Source: Treponema sp. (GTDB taxonomy: Bacteria > Spirochaetota > Spirochaetia > Treponematales > Breznakiellaceae). Taken from it: a stretch of DNA of 11,628 bases. The stretch spans positions 1-11,628 of the forward strand of contig JAITEW010000174.1 in assembly GCA_031281855.1 (NCBI GenBank), written 5' to 3'. Within the stretch, counting starts at the first letter, position 1; each line of letters starts with the position of its first letter. The position numbers were made by a program, and so were the translations under genes. Positions 1 to 6,492 of this stretch are shown one piece after another. Below the pieces are notes generated by a model, which did no database searches, was not told the origin of the DNA, and saw only the letters and a list, made by a program, of their open reading frames with translations.

Positions 1-114
1 CAGGTCGGGTACACGGACGAAAAAGAATTCATGAAGCGTTTCAAACTAATGGAAGAAGTAACGCCCAAAACCTACCGGAACGCCTTTCCCCGCACCAAAC
101 TGGTGAAGAAATAG
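1..114 (+). CDS. AraC-family transcriptional regulator, C-terminal end (partial)
   Basis: The first 37 codons form an open frame that enters from the left edge and stops at TAG 112-114. The peptide contains VGYTDEKEFMKRFK followed by VTPKTYRNAF. This matches the second helix-turn-helix of AraC/XylS regulators, where a 'VGF.d..yFsr.FKk..g.tP..yR' pattern contains the recognition helix and the closing turn. The rest of the protein (first HTH and effector or dimerisation domain) lies outside the window, so the ligand and target cannot be judged. Family members of this kind often control sugar-uptake operons, but this gene is separated from the sugar operon here by a pseudogene and lysK, so a link is only a guess. 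The family call rests on a short segment with good motif agreement. Confidence 0.7.
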   Translation, partial: QVGYTDEKEFMKRFKLMEEVTPKTYRNAFPRTKLVKK

Positions 115-158
115 ACGCCAATGAATGTAAGCATTGAGCCGTTTTCTGTCAACGGATC

Positions 159-988
159 ATGCTCTTGCTGTTCCTGCTCCGGGATATCAGCATGTCCAGG
201 GAATACGCCGGCATCTGCGGCATAAGCGAACCTGAGCTGCCCTCCTGTTTTGAGAGCGAGATTCAGGCTATGGCAATAGACCTGGGGATAAGTGAAGACC
301 AGGCGGTTGCGGAAATGCGCAGGCGGTATAATGGGTATCATTTCTCCGAAGCAAGCGAGGGGGTCTATAATCCGTTCAGCGTCCTGAATGCCCTGCAGGC
401 AAAGGGGTTTGAACTAAAACTCCTCACCGAAGGCGTAAAGGTTAATGAAGAATCGGTTACCAATTACCGCCTTGACCGGGGTAGCCCGGTTCCCCTCCTC
501 TATCAGAGCGGGTATCTTACTATTAAGGCTTATGACCGGACAAGCAGGCTCTATACCCTGGGTTATCCCAATGAAGAAGTGGAATACGGTTTCCTCAACG
601 AGCTTTTGCCCTTCTATTCCCCCTGGGTAAAAGAGGATCAGGGGTTCTTCGTTTATCAATTTATTGAGGATTTGCAGAACAACGATGTAAACGCTTTTAT
701 GAACCGGCTCCGCGCCTTTTTTGCCGACATACCTTACGAGCTTAACGACAAAACCGAACGGCATTACCAGACCCTGTTTTACCTGGTGTTCCGGCTGATG
801 GGACAGTTTGCCCAGGCAGAGGCCGCAGGCCGCTCCGATCGGGAAATGGGAGCGCCGCAGACGCCCTGAAACAGATTGACGATAAGGGGTATCTTATTCC
901 CTATTCCGCTTCAGGACGGAAGCTGATCAAGGCAGGGGCCGTATTCGATCCCGTAAAGCGGACCTTGGAGGAATGGCGCATCGGGTAA
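159..988 (+). pseudogene. Degraded AAA-ATPase-like / PD-(D/E)XK nuclease-like gene (PF09820 + PF08011 type)
   Basis: The readable frame 159-869 carries family hallmarks: RDISMSREYAGICGISEPEL, then RRYNGYHFSEAS and VYNPFSVLNAL, then YQSGYLTIK and FYLVFRLMGQF. These belong to the lid and linker region of proteins joining an AAA-ATPase-like domain (PF09820) to a C-terminal PD-(D/E)XK domain (PF08011). The whole P-loop half, about 200 residues, is missing; homology starts near 177, and only 62 nt separate the upstream AraC stop from it. At the other end the frame runs GRSD (to 839), then nonsense to TGA at 867-869. The family's own C-terminus resumes in another frame from about 842 as GNGSAADALKQIDDKGYLIP and ends with TAA 986-988. 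The lost stretch is where the D...EFK nuclease core normally sits. The role of intact members is not established. The ATG at 159 is only the first available start; it is not claimed to be functional. Confidence 0.8.
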
Positions 989-1000
989 AATCAGAGGCGC

Positions 1001-1029
1001 TTTATTTTTAACCCCTCTTTGTCTATAAT
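1001..1029 (+). promoter_or_regulatory. Putative lysK promoter (TATAAT very close to the start codon)
   Basis: A perfect TATAAT lies at 1024-1029, only 9 bases before the lysK ATG at 1039. A 17-bp spacer places TTTATT (1001-1006) at the -35 position, which matches TTGACA at only three of six bases. Transcription would begin around 1035-1038, at or next to the start codon. No purine-rich Shine-Dalgarno is present between 1010 and 1038, which fits a leaderless or nearly leaderless message. A chance AT-rich hexamer remains possible. Confidence 0.45.
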
Positions 1030-1038
1030 AATCGCCTT

Positions 1039-2667
1039 ATGGAAAAGAAGAATGACGCGGCAGCCCACTGGGCGGACGAAACGGCGGCAAGGATAATCCG
1101 TGAAAAAGGCGGGAAGGAACTCTACACCTGCGCCTCAGGGATCACCCCTTCCGGGACGGTGCATATCGGCAATTTTAGGGAGATCATTTCTGTTGATCTC
1201 GTGGTCCGGGCCCTTCGGGACCTGGGTAAAAAAGTACGGTTCATCTATTCCTGGGACGATTACGACGTGTTCCGCAAGGTCCCTAAAAATATGCCCAAAC
1301 AGGAGGAGCTGAAGAATTACCTCCGTTTCCCTATCACTATGGTCCCCGATCCCTGGGGCCGGGACGAAAGCTACGCCCGGCATCACGAGGTGGACGTGGA
1401 AACTGCCCTTCCACGGGTGGGTATTGCCCCTGAGTATCTCTACCAGGCTGAACGCTACCGCGCTTCCCGCTATGCCGAAGGGATCCGCAGGGCTCTGGAA
1501 CACCGGGAAACGCTCAAAAATATCCTGGATAAATTCCGCGACGAGGAGCACAAGATCCAGGGCGAGTGGTGGCCTGTGAGCGTGTTCTGTTCCTCCTGCA
1601 ACAGGGACGAAACCGATATCGACAGTTGGGACGGCGAGTGGGGGCTCTCGTGGCACTGCAGCGCCTGCGGCTGTAAGGAAACCACGGACATCAGGACCGC
1701 CAAAGGGGTCAAGCTCGGCTGGCGGGTGGACTGGCCCATGCGCTGGGAATATGAAAAGGTGGATTTTGAGCCTGCCGGGAAGGATCACCACAGCCAGGGG
1801 GGCAGCTTCGATACCGCCCGGCATGTGTGCAAGGATGTGTATAACTGGGAGGCCCCTGTTACGTTCCGTTACGATTTTATCGGCATCAAAGGCGGGGCCG
1901 GGAAAATTTCCAGTTCTTCAGGGGAAGTGGTGGACCTGGGGGATCTCCTCAAAGTCTACACCCCGGAGCTGGTGCGCTACCTCTTCGCCGGAACCAGGCC
2001 CAATACGGAATTCACCATCTCCTTCGATCTTGATGTCATAAAAATCTACGAAGACTACGACAGGACCGAGCGCATAGCCTGGAAAATGGAGGCCCCAAAA
2101 GACGAGGCGGCTTACCAGCGGGAGAAGCGTATTTACGAGTTTTCCCAGGTAGCAGCCCCTGAAGGGAAAACCATGATGCCTCTGGTAAAGCCCTACCAGG
2201 TACCCTTCCGCCATCTCTGCAACCTCATCCAAATCGCCGACGGGGACATCGAAAAAACCATCGCATCTCTGCGGAACGCGCCGGGCGGCCCTTCTGAAGA
2301 ACAAATCCCCGCCCTCAGCGCCAGGGCCGTGTGCGCCAAATACTGGGTAGAGCAGTGCGCCCCGGAGGAATTCCGCTTCAAGCTGAAGGCTCCCGGCGAG
2401 GCTGCTTCCGGCCTGCTTTCAGACGCCGAAAAGGCGGCGGTACGGAACCTCCGCGACAACGTCATCGCCAGCATCGAAACCTATGCCGACGACAAGTCCT
2501 GCGCCGAGGCGCTCTACAAAACCGCCGAAGACTCGGGCCTTGAAGGGAAAGCCCTTTTCCGCGCAGCGTACCAGGCCCTTATCGGAAAGGATCAGGGCCC
2601 CAGGCTGGCGAACTTCCTGCGCTCTATCAGCAAAGAACGGCTCATGGGGATACTGGCGGTGTATTGA
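1039..2667 (+). CDS. lysK: Lysyl-tRNA synthetase, class I
   Basis: This 542-residue enzyme charges tRNA-Lys with lysine in the cytoplasm using ATP. It is the class I (archaeal-type) LysRS, which replaces the usual class II enzyme in spirochaetes and some other bacteria. The Rossmann signatures are clear: a HIGH-like HIGN at residues 42-45 inside SGTVHIGNFRE, and a KMSKS-like KISSS at 289-293. Between them a zinc knuckle has CSSC at 184-187 and CSAC at 207-210. RFIYSWDDYDVFRK (67-80) and AGKDHHSQGGSFDTAR (246-261) are active-site segments of this family. The C-terminal half is the helical anticodon-binding region. Length is normal and there is no frame break. The ATG at 1039 gives the usual short N-terminus before HWADE; it has no Shine-Dalgarno and follows a TATAAT closely. 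The gene appears monocistronic, closed by a hairpin and T-run. Confidence 0.96.
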   Translation: MEKKNDAAAHWADETAARIIREKGGKELYTCASGITPSGTVHIGNFREIISVDLVVRALRDLGKKVRFIYSWDDYDVFRKVPKNMPKQEELKNYLRFPITMVPDPWGRDESYARHHEVDVETALPRVGIAPEYLYQAERYRASRYAEGIRRALEHRETLKNILDKFRDEEHKIQGEWWPVSVFCSSCNRDETDIDSWDGEWGLSWHCSACGCKETTDIRTAKGVKLGWRVDWPMRWEYEKVDFEPAGKDHHSQGGSFDTARHVCKDVYNWEAPVTFRYDFIGIKGGAGKISSSSGEVVDLGDLLKVYTPELVRYLFAGTRPNTEFTISFDLDVIKIYEDYDRTERIAWKMEAPKDEAAYQREKRIYEFSQVAAPEGKTMMPLVKPYQVPFRHLCNLIQIADGDIEKTIASLRNAPGGPSEEQIPALSARAVCAKYWVEQCAPEEFRFKLKAPGEAASGLLSDAEKAAVRNLRDNVIASIETYADDKSCAEALYKTAEDSGLEGKALFRAAYQALIGKDQGPRLANFLRSISKERLMGILAVY

Positions 2668-2668
2668 C

Positions 2669-2704
2669 GCCCTGCGCGGCGGCGCTGCGGTCTTATTTTT
2701 TTTT
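2669..2704 (+). terminator. Putative Rho-independent terminator after lysK
   Basis: Directly after the lysK stop, GCGC (2674-2677) and GCGC (2682-2685) pair across a GGCG loop. The stem can be extended by CCC (2670-2672) against GCGG (2687-2690) with one mismatch and one bulged C. Five bases later come nine consecutive T (2696-2704). The T-run is strong and the stem is short and imperfect. It would separate lysK from the promoter of the next operon. Confidence 0.55.
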
Positions 2705-2736
2705 CGTTACATTTGCGCCTTTAGGACTATACCCAC

Positions 2737-2765
2737 TTGTCATAGTCGATTAAACTATATATAAT
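2737..2765 (+). promoter_or_regulatory. Near-consensus sigma-70 promoter of the radical SAM/sugar operon
   Basis: TTGTCA (2737-2742) and TATAAT (2760-2765) are separated by exactly 17 bp. This matches the housekeeping consensus at 11 of 12 positions. Transcription would start near 2772, leaving a leader of about 50 nt before the ATG at 2824. It is the only convincing promoter between 2700 and 10151, which supports treating the following six genes as one transcription unit. The spacer contains an inverted pair ATAGT (2742-2746)/ACTAT (2754-2758), so a repressor could bind over the promoter. Confidence 0.8.
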
Positions 2766-2766
2766 A

Positions 2767-2797
2767 CCTATGTTTTGTAGGTTATAAAAACTATAGG
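2767..2797 (+). promoter_or_regulatory. Inverted repeat at the predicted transcription start (operator or leader hairpin)
   Basis: CCTATG (2767-2772) followed by TTTT pairs with AAAA (2787-2790) and CTATAGG (2791-2797), with one bulged base and a loop of about 10 nt, giving some 10 pairs. The repeat begins one base after the -10 box and spans the likely +1, so most of it could be transcribed. It could be an operator for a repressor or a 5' mRNA hairpin. No T-run follows, so it is not a terminator. I do not recognise any riboswitch class in the roughly 50-nt leader. Confidence 0.4.
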
Positions 2798-2823
2798 AAA
2801 ACAATGAATTAAAGGGGGAAAGA

Positions 2824-4113
2824 ATGTCCAAGGGTCGTCGTTCCGATGAAGATTTGGTCTGGAGAGAGCAGGAACTAAGCCTGGATGAGGTAATACAAAA
2901 ATATCCGGAAGTTTCTCCTTTTATTATCCTCAAAATTGACGTACAGCGCCGGGGGGCGAAAATTTCAGGTCCTGCACTGAAGGCGGTTAATCCGGAAAAG
3001 GACGCCGCTTTTTACCGGGGTATCAACCTTGAAAGCAAGGGTACTATTCCCTACGGTTTTTTGCTTCGTGACGGAACCAGCGTCCTGTGTACTATAGAAG
3101 ATGAAGAAGATACGTCATTTACAAGAAGGCGGGAGCCTTACACCATTGATTTACTGAACGGCAGGCCGGTTCTGACAGACCAGGGAAAATACATTGATGA
3201 TATCTACTATCTTCCCAATCCCGATTTTACCAGCAAATTGACCAGTAAAGGCACCCCTATGTGGCATGTGCTCATGTCCCGGCCGCAGCGTATGGACATC
3301 AATCTTTACCAAACCTGCGACTTCTGGAAACTCCCGGGTATGAATTGTAAGTACTGTGTCGCAGGGGCGACTTTTCATTCCACGAAAGACGAAAAGGCGG
3401 AAATCGTAGATCTTGACGATGTAGAAGAAGCTGTTGTGGAAGCTCTGAAACAACCAGGCCGGTACCGTTCGGTTTTTCTTTGTTCCGGGTCCCTGCTGAG
3501 CGGCGCGGAACCTCAGGACGATGAGGTAAACCTGTATATCGAAATGCTCCAGCGGGTAGGAAAGTATTTTACCGAAAAAAAGATCATGTCCCAAATCGTG
3601 GCTACGGCTTTTACGGAGAAGCAGCTTAAACGGCTTTACAGCGAGACCATGCTCTGCGGGTACACGGCGGATCTTGAAGTATTGAATGAAGAAATTTTTA
3701 ACTGGGTTTGCCCGGGAAAAGCAAAGTACATTGGCTACCAAGCCTGGAAAGAACGGCTTTTCAGGGCTGCCGAAATTTTCGGTTCCGGACGGGTAAGCTC
3801 CGGGGTTGTGTCCGGCGTGGAAATGGCCCAGCCCCATGGGTTTCAAAGTGAAGAAGAAGCCCTGGAAAAATGCCTTGCTGAGGCCGAGGATCTGGCGCGT
3901 CACGGCGTCAGCGTCTCCCAGCAGATATACCATGTTGAGCCTGGTTCTGTTTTCCAAAGGCAAAAGACGGCAACGCTGGACTATTTGACTGCCTTTACCT
4001 GGGGAGTGGATAAAATCGCCCGTTCTTACGGACTGGAATGTTTCTGCGATGATTACCGGACCTGCGGCAATCATCCCAACACGGATATGGCCAGACTCTG
4101 GCAGGGCAAATAA
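2824..4113 (+). CDS. Radical SAM protein of unassigned function with CX9CX2C cluster motif
   Basis: This 429-residue protein has no recognised specific function. The segment TCDFWKLPGMNCKYC gives cysteines 165, 175 and 178 (CX9CX2C), the likely ligands of the radical SAM [4Fe-4S] cluster; Y177 before the last Cys is typical. Elp3 is known to use this spacing, whereas most radical SAM enzymes use CX3CX2C. Downstream the order fits a BioB/HmdB-like TIM-barrel core: FLCSGSLLSG (218-227), GYTADLEVLNEEIFNWVCPGK (starting at 279) and VSSGVVSGVEMAQPHG (324-339). An N-terminal region of about 160 residues precedes the cluster and I do not recognise it. The C-terminus has CFC and C (406, 408, 414) followed by H417, which may bind a second metal site. 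It is the first gene of the operon. The start is fixed by the strong AAAGGGGG (2811-2818), 5 nt before the ATG. Radical SAM membership is fairly certain; the substrate is unknown. Confidence 0.8.
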   Translation: MSKGRRSDEDLVWREQELSLDEVIQKYPEVSPFIILKIDVQRRGAKISGPALKAVNPEKDAAFYRGINLESKGTIPYGFLLRDGTSVLCTIEDEEDTSFTRRREPYTIDLLNGRPVLTDQGKYIDDIYYLPNPDFTSKLTSKGTPMWHVLMSRPQRMDINLYQTCDFWKLPGMNCKYCVAGATFHSTKDEKAEIVDLDDVEEAVVEALKQPGRYRSVFLCSGSLLSGAEPQDDEVNLYIEMLQRVGKYFTEKKIMSQIVATAFTEKQLKRLYSETMLCGYTADLEVLNEEIFNWVCPGKAKYIGYQAWKERLFRAAEIFGSGRVSSGVVSGVEMAQPHGFQSEEEALEKCLAEAEDLARHGVSVSQQIYHVEPGSVFQRQKTATLDYLTAFTWGVDKIARSYGLECFCDDYRTCGNHPNTDMARLWQGK

Positions 4114-4140
4114 GGCCGGTTCGGAAAGGAGTAAATCAAA

Positions 4141-4614
4141 ATGGCGGTATTGCATAAACGGCTGTTAGCGCTGCTAGAAGATCCCAGGACCAGAAAAGTC
4201 CTTTCTGCCGCAGGATCTGACGGCGTTCCCCATACTGTATTCAAGGACTCGATTCGGGCGGACAGTGAAGGAAATATCCGGTTTTACGAATTGATAGAAA
4301 CATCCTCAACCAATAAAAACCTGGTTTACAGCCTCTGGTTCAAAAAGCCTGTTTCCATTGCCGTATTAGGCGTGGACGATACGAGTTTTGATATAACCGG
4401 CATTCCCTACAGATCAATTATCTGCGGCGGTGAATTTGAGGAAGCCTATATCTCGATACGGAAATCTCTGGGAGGGGACGCGGATCTGTCTGCCATCTGG
4501 GTGATAAAACCGGAATCGGTCAGGGAAAACACTTTTCAGGTGCGGCTCCGGGAAGCAGCCGGAAAGTACCCTCTTATAGGACACCTGGACAGGTATCTGA
4601 ATGAACAGGCATAA
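4141..4614 (+). CDS. Flavin split-barrel (pyridoxamine 5'-phosphate oxidase-like) protein
   Basis: This soluble protein of 157 residues resembles the small FMN-binding split-barrel family, often labelled PPOX-like. The layout fits: an N-terminal helix, then VLSAAGSDGVPHTVFKDSIR (20-39), then GNIRFYELIETSSTNKNL (44-61), then KKPVSIAVLG (68-77), where these proteins usually bind flavin phosphate and the isoalloxazine ring. It is too short and too divergent to be a true PdxH, so vitamin B6 synthesis is not implied; a flavin reductase, oxidoreductase or flavin/heme-binding role is equally possible. AAAGGAG at 4125-4131 lies 9 nt before the ATG. It starts 27 nt after the radical SAM gene, and its last 14 bases overlap the permease gene, implying co-transcription with both. 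Family call moderate; biochemical function unknown. Confidence 0.65.
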   Translation: MAVLHKRLLALLEDPRTRKVLSAAGSDGVPHTVFKDSIRADSEGNIRFYELIETSSTNKNLVYSLWFKKPVSIAVLGVDDTSFDITGIPYRSIICGGEFEEAYISIRKSLGGDADLSAIWVIKPESVRENTFQVRLREAAGKYPLIGHLDRYLNEQA

Positions 4615-5539
4615 ATCATCCCTGTGGTTCTCCATAAGGAACCGGGATCTCAGACAGCTCAACATGGAGCTCTACATCTTTTTCCTGCTGCCGGCAGTGA
4701 TAATTACGTTTGTGTTTATTTATATTCCTATGTGGGGTGCGCAGATTGCCTTCAGGGATTATCTGCCTACCAGGGGAATCTGGGGCAGCCCCTGGGTTGG
4801 CCTCCGCCACTTCCGGCGTTTTGCCGCTTCTTATCAGTTCTGGAACCTCCTGCGCAACACCCTGGGAATAAGCATTTACCAGCTTCTGGCGGGCTTCCCG
4901 CTTCCCATTATCCTGGCCCTGGCGCTCAACCAGCTAAAGGACGGTCCCTTTAAGCGTTTTACCCAGACCGTTACCTACGCCCCTCATTTTATTTCCGTAG
5001 TGGTGCTGGTAGGATTGCTTCATGTGTTTCTCAATCCCCGGAACGGCCTTGTCAATGTACTTTTCATGGCTATCGGAAAAGATCCGGTCTACTTTGTAGG
5101 GATAGAAAAATATTTCTGGCATCTCTATGTCATTTCGGGAATCTGGCAGAGTACCGGCTGGGGAGCGATTCTGTTTTTGGCGGCCCTTTCGGGAATAGAC
5201 CCGGAACTCTACGAAGCCGCTAAGATTGACGGCGCCGCCAGGTTTCAGCGGATTTTATACATCGACATACCGGGGATTTTGCCAACAGTGGTGATACTCT
5301 TTATCCTCAATACCGGAAGACTTATGAACGTTGGTTTTGAAAAAACATTTTTAATGCAAAATACTCTCAATTTGGGAGCCTCTGAAGTTATTTCGACCTA
5401 TGTTTACAAGGTGGGGCTTATCCAAGCCCAATTCGGCTTTGCCTCGGCAGTGGGACTTTTCAACGGTGTGGTAAATCTTGTTCTCCTCGTTATCGTTGAT
5501 CGTACTGTCAAGCGTCTGGGAAGCAGGGGGCTCCTTTGA
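4601..5539 (+). CDS. lplB: Sugar ABC transporter permease, LplB type
   Basis: This inner-membrane permease of 312 residues belongs to the CUT1 carbohydrate importer family. About six hydrophobic segments are visible, beginning with YIFFLLPAVIITFVFIYIP (25-43) after a charged cytoplasmic N-terminus. The ATPase-docking EAA loop is clear: ELYEAAKIDGAARFQRI at 202-218, followed by IDIPGILPTVVILFIL. GAQIAFRDY (46-54) is typical of the LplB subgroup, which pairs with a YtcP-type partner and a large binding protein. The gene begins inside the split-barrel gene (14-nt overlap) with only a weak GACAGG upstream, so its translation is probably coupled. ATG 4664 is a possible later start but would remove the usual N-terminal tail. 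No ATP-binding subunit is encoded in the window, so a shared MsmK-like ATPase is inferred. The transported sugar is inferred only from the GH42 gene downstream. Confidence 0.92.
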   Translation: MNRHKSSLWFSIRNRDLRQLNMELYIFFLLPAVIITFVFIYIPMWGAQIAFRDYLPTRGIWGSPWVGLRHFRRFAASYQFWNLLRNTLGISIYQLLAGFPLPIILALALNQLKDGPFKRFTQTVTYAPHFISVVVLVGLLHVFLNPRNGLVNVLFMAIGKDPVYFVGIEKYFWHLYVISGIWQSTGWGAILFLAALSGIDPELYEAAKIDGAARFQRILYIDIPGILPTVVILFILNTGRLMNVGFEKTFLMQNTLNLGASEVISTYVYKVGLIQAQFGFASAVGLFNGVVNLVLLVIVDRTVKRLGSRGLL

Positions 5540-6435
5540 TGTCCAGGCTGGTCATGAAGGAAAGCGCCCCGGACAGGGTATTCATCACCGCGGTGTACGT
5601 TATTCTTGTAATCGTATTGATAGGCGTCCTTTATCCCCTCTATTTTACCGTTATCGCGTCATTCAGCGATCCCCAGGCGGTAAACCAGGGACGGGTTATC
5701 ATTCTGCCCAGGGGATTCACTGTGGAAGGTTATCAGCGGCTTCTGCTGGACCCGGCGATTCCCCGGGGCTACCTTAATACGATAATCATGACTGCTGCGG
5801 GGATTCTTATCAGCGTATTTCTGACCCTCAGCGCGGCCTTTGCACTTTCCAATAAAAATCTGTTTGGGCGGCGTTTTTTTACGGGCTTTTTTGCTTTTAC
5901 CATGTTTTTCAACGGCGGCATGATACCAACTTATATTTTGGTAAAAAACCTGGGAATGCTGAACACCCTCTGGGCCCTTATCCTGCCGGGATGCGTCGGC
6001 GCGTGGAATTTGTTCCTGGTGCGGACGTTTTTTTCTTCCACTATACCGGCTGAACTTTACGAAGCGGCGGCAATGGACGGAGCACCGGTAACGTATTATT
6101 TCTACCGGGTTGTCCTGCCGCTTTCGTCGGCGATTATTTCTGTCATGGTTTTATATTACGGAGTGGGATACTGGAATTTATTTTTCCCGGCTTTACTGTA
6201 CATCAGGGACGATGCGCTTTACCCCCTGCAGATGGTATTGCGAAATATTATATTGGAAAACGAGTCATTGGCGCTGTCAAACCTTGACGCGGAAACCGTG
6301 GCGGATCGGCAGCGAATCGTTGATCTTTTAAAATATAGTTCCATGATAGCGGCGTCAGTACCGCTTCTCATCGTATATCCTTTTCTTCAAAAGTATTTTA
6401 CCCAGGGAGTGATGGTCGGTTCCATAAAAGGATAA
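5539..6435 (+). CDS. ytcP: Sugar ABC transporter permease, YtcP/AraQ type
   Basis: This is the second inner-membrane permease of the importer, 298 residues, expected to form a heterodimer with the LplB-type protein. It shows a first membrane span near 17-40 (YVILVIVLIGVLYPLYFTVI), FNGGMIPTYILVKNLGMLN at 124-142, and the EAA loop AELYEAAAMDGAPVTYYFY at 171-189 followed by RVVLPLSSAIISVMVLYY. The C-terminus PFLQKYFTQGVMVGSIKG is a standard ending for YtcP proteins. The ATG at 5539 overlaps the previous TGA in the order TGATG, pointing to translational coupling. A TTG at 5536 is one codon earlier and could serve instead, adding one residue. A hairpin with a T-rich tail follows the stop and may reduce read-through or protect the 3' end. 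Confidence 0.92.
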   Translation: MSRLVMKESAPDRVFITAVYVILVIVLIGVLYPLYFTVIASFSDPQAVNQGRVIILPRGFTVEGYQRLLLDPAIPRGYLNTIIMTAAGILISVFLTLSAAFALSNKNLFGRRFFTGFFAFTMFFNGGMIPTYILVKNLGMLNTLWALILPGCVGAWNLFLVRTFFSSTIPAELYEAAAMDGAPVTYYFYRVVLPLSSAIISVMVLYYGVGYWNLFFPALLYIRDDALYPLQMVLRNIILENESLALSNLDAETVADRQRIVDLLKYSSMIAASVPLLIVYPFLQKYFTQGVMVGSIKG

Positions 6436-6448
6436 AATCCGGTTAATC

Positions 6449-6474
6449 AAGGGGCTTTAGCCTCTTTATTTTTT
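6449..6474 (+). terminator. Intercistronic terminator-like hairpin before the binding-protein gene
   Basis: AAGGGGC (6449-6455) pairs with GCCTCTT (6460-6466) across a TTTA loop, with seven pairs including one G-T. The tail is TATTTTTT (6467-6474). It resembles an intrinsic terminator but lies inside the operon, 13 nt after the ytcP stop, and I see no promoter between it and the next gene. The likely role is partial termination or 3'-end protection that sets different levels for permeases and binding protein. Confidence 0.55.
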
Positions 6475-6492
6475 ATAGCAAGGAGAAAAAAG

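Noticed and set aside
115..158. Intact upstream half of the AAA-ATPase-like gene
   Set aside because: An in-frame TGA at 135-137 and the adjacent AraC stop at 112-114 leave no room for the P-loop domain, and no family motif is present in any frame.
1135..1824. Minus-strand open frame of 229 codons inside lysK
   Set aside because: It lies antisense to the HIGN, zinc-knuckle and core sequences of lysK, with no signs of its own coding function.
2766..2823. Riboswitch in the operon leader
   Set aside because: The leader is only about 50 nt and shows one simple inverted repeat. No known riboswitch core could be recognised.
3151..4155. Long minus-strand open frame of 334 codons opposite the radical SAM gene
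   Set aside because: It is the shadow of a gene with clear cysteine and barrel motifs on the plus strand. The translated product shows no recognisable domain and has no promoter or Shine-Dalgarno.
4141..4614. True pyridoxamine 5'-phosphate oxidase (pdxH)
   Set aside because: The protein is short, lacks the PdxH C-terminal signature, and sits with a radical SAM enzyme and sugar transporter rather than B6 genes. Only the split-barrel fold is supported.
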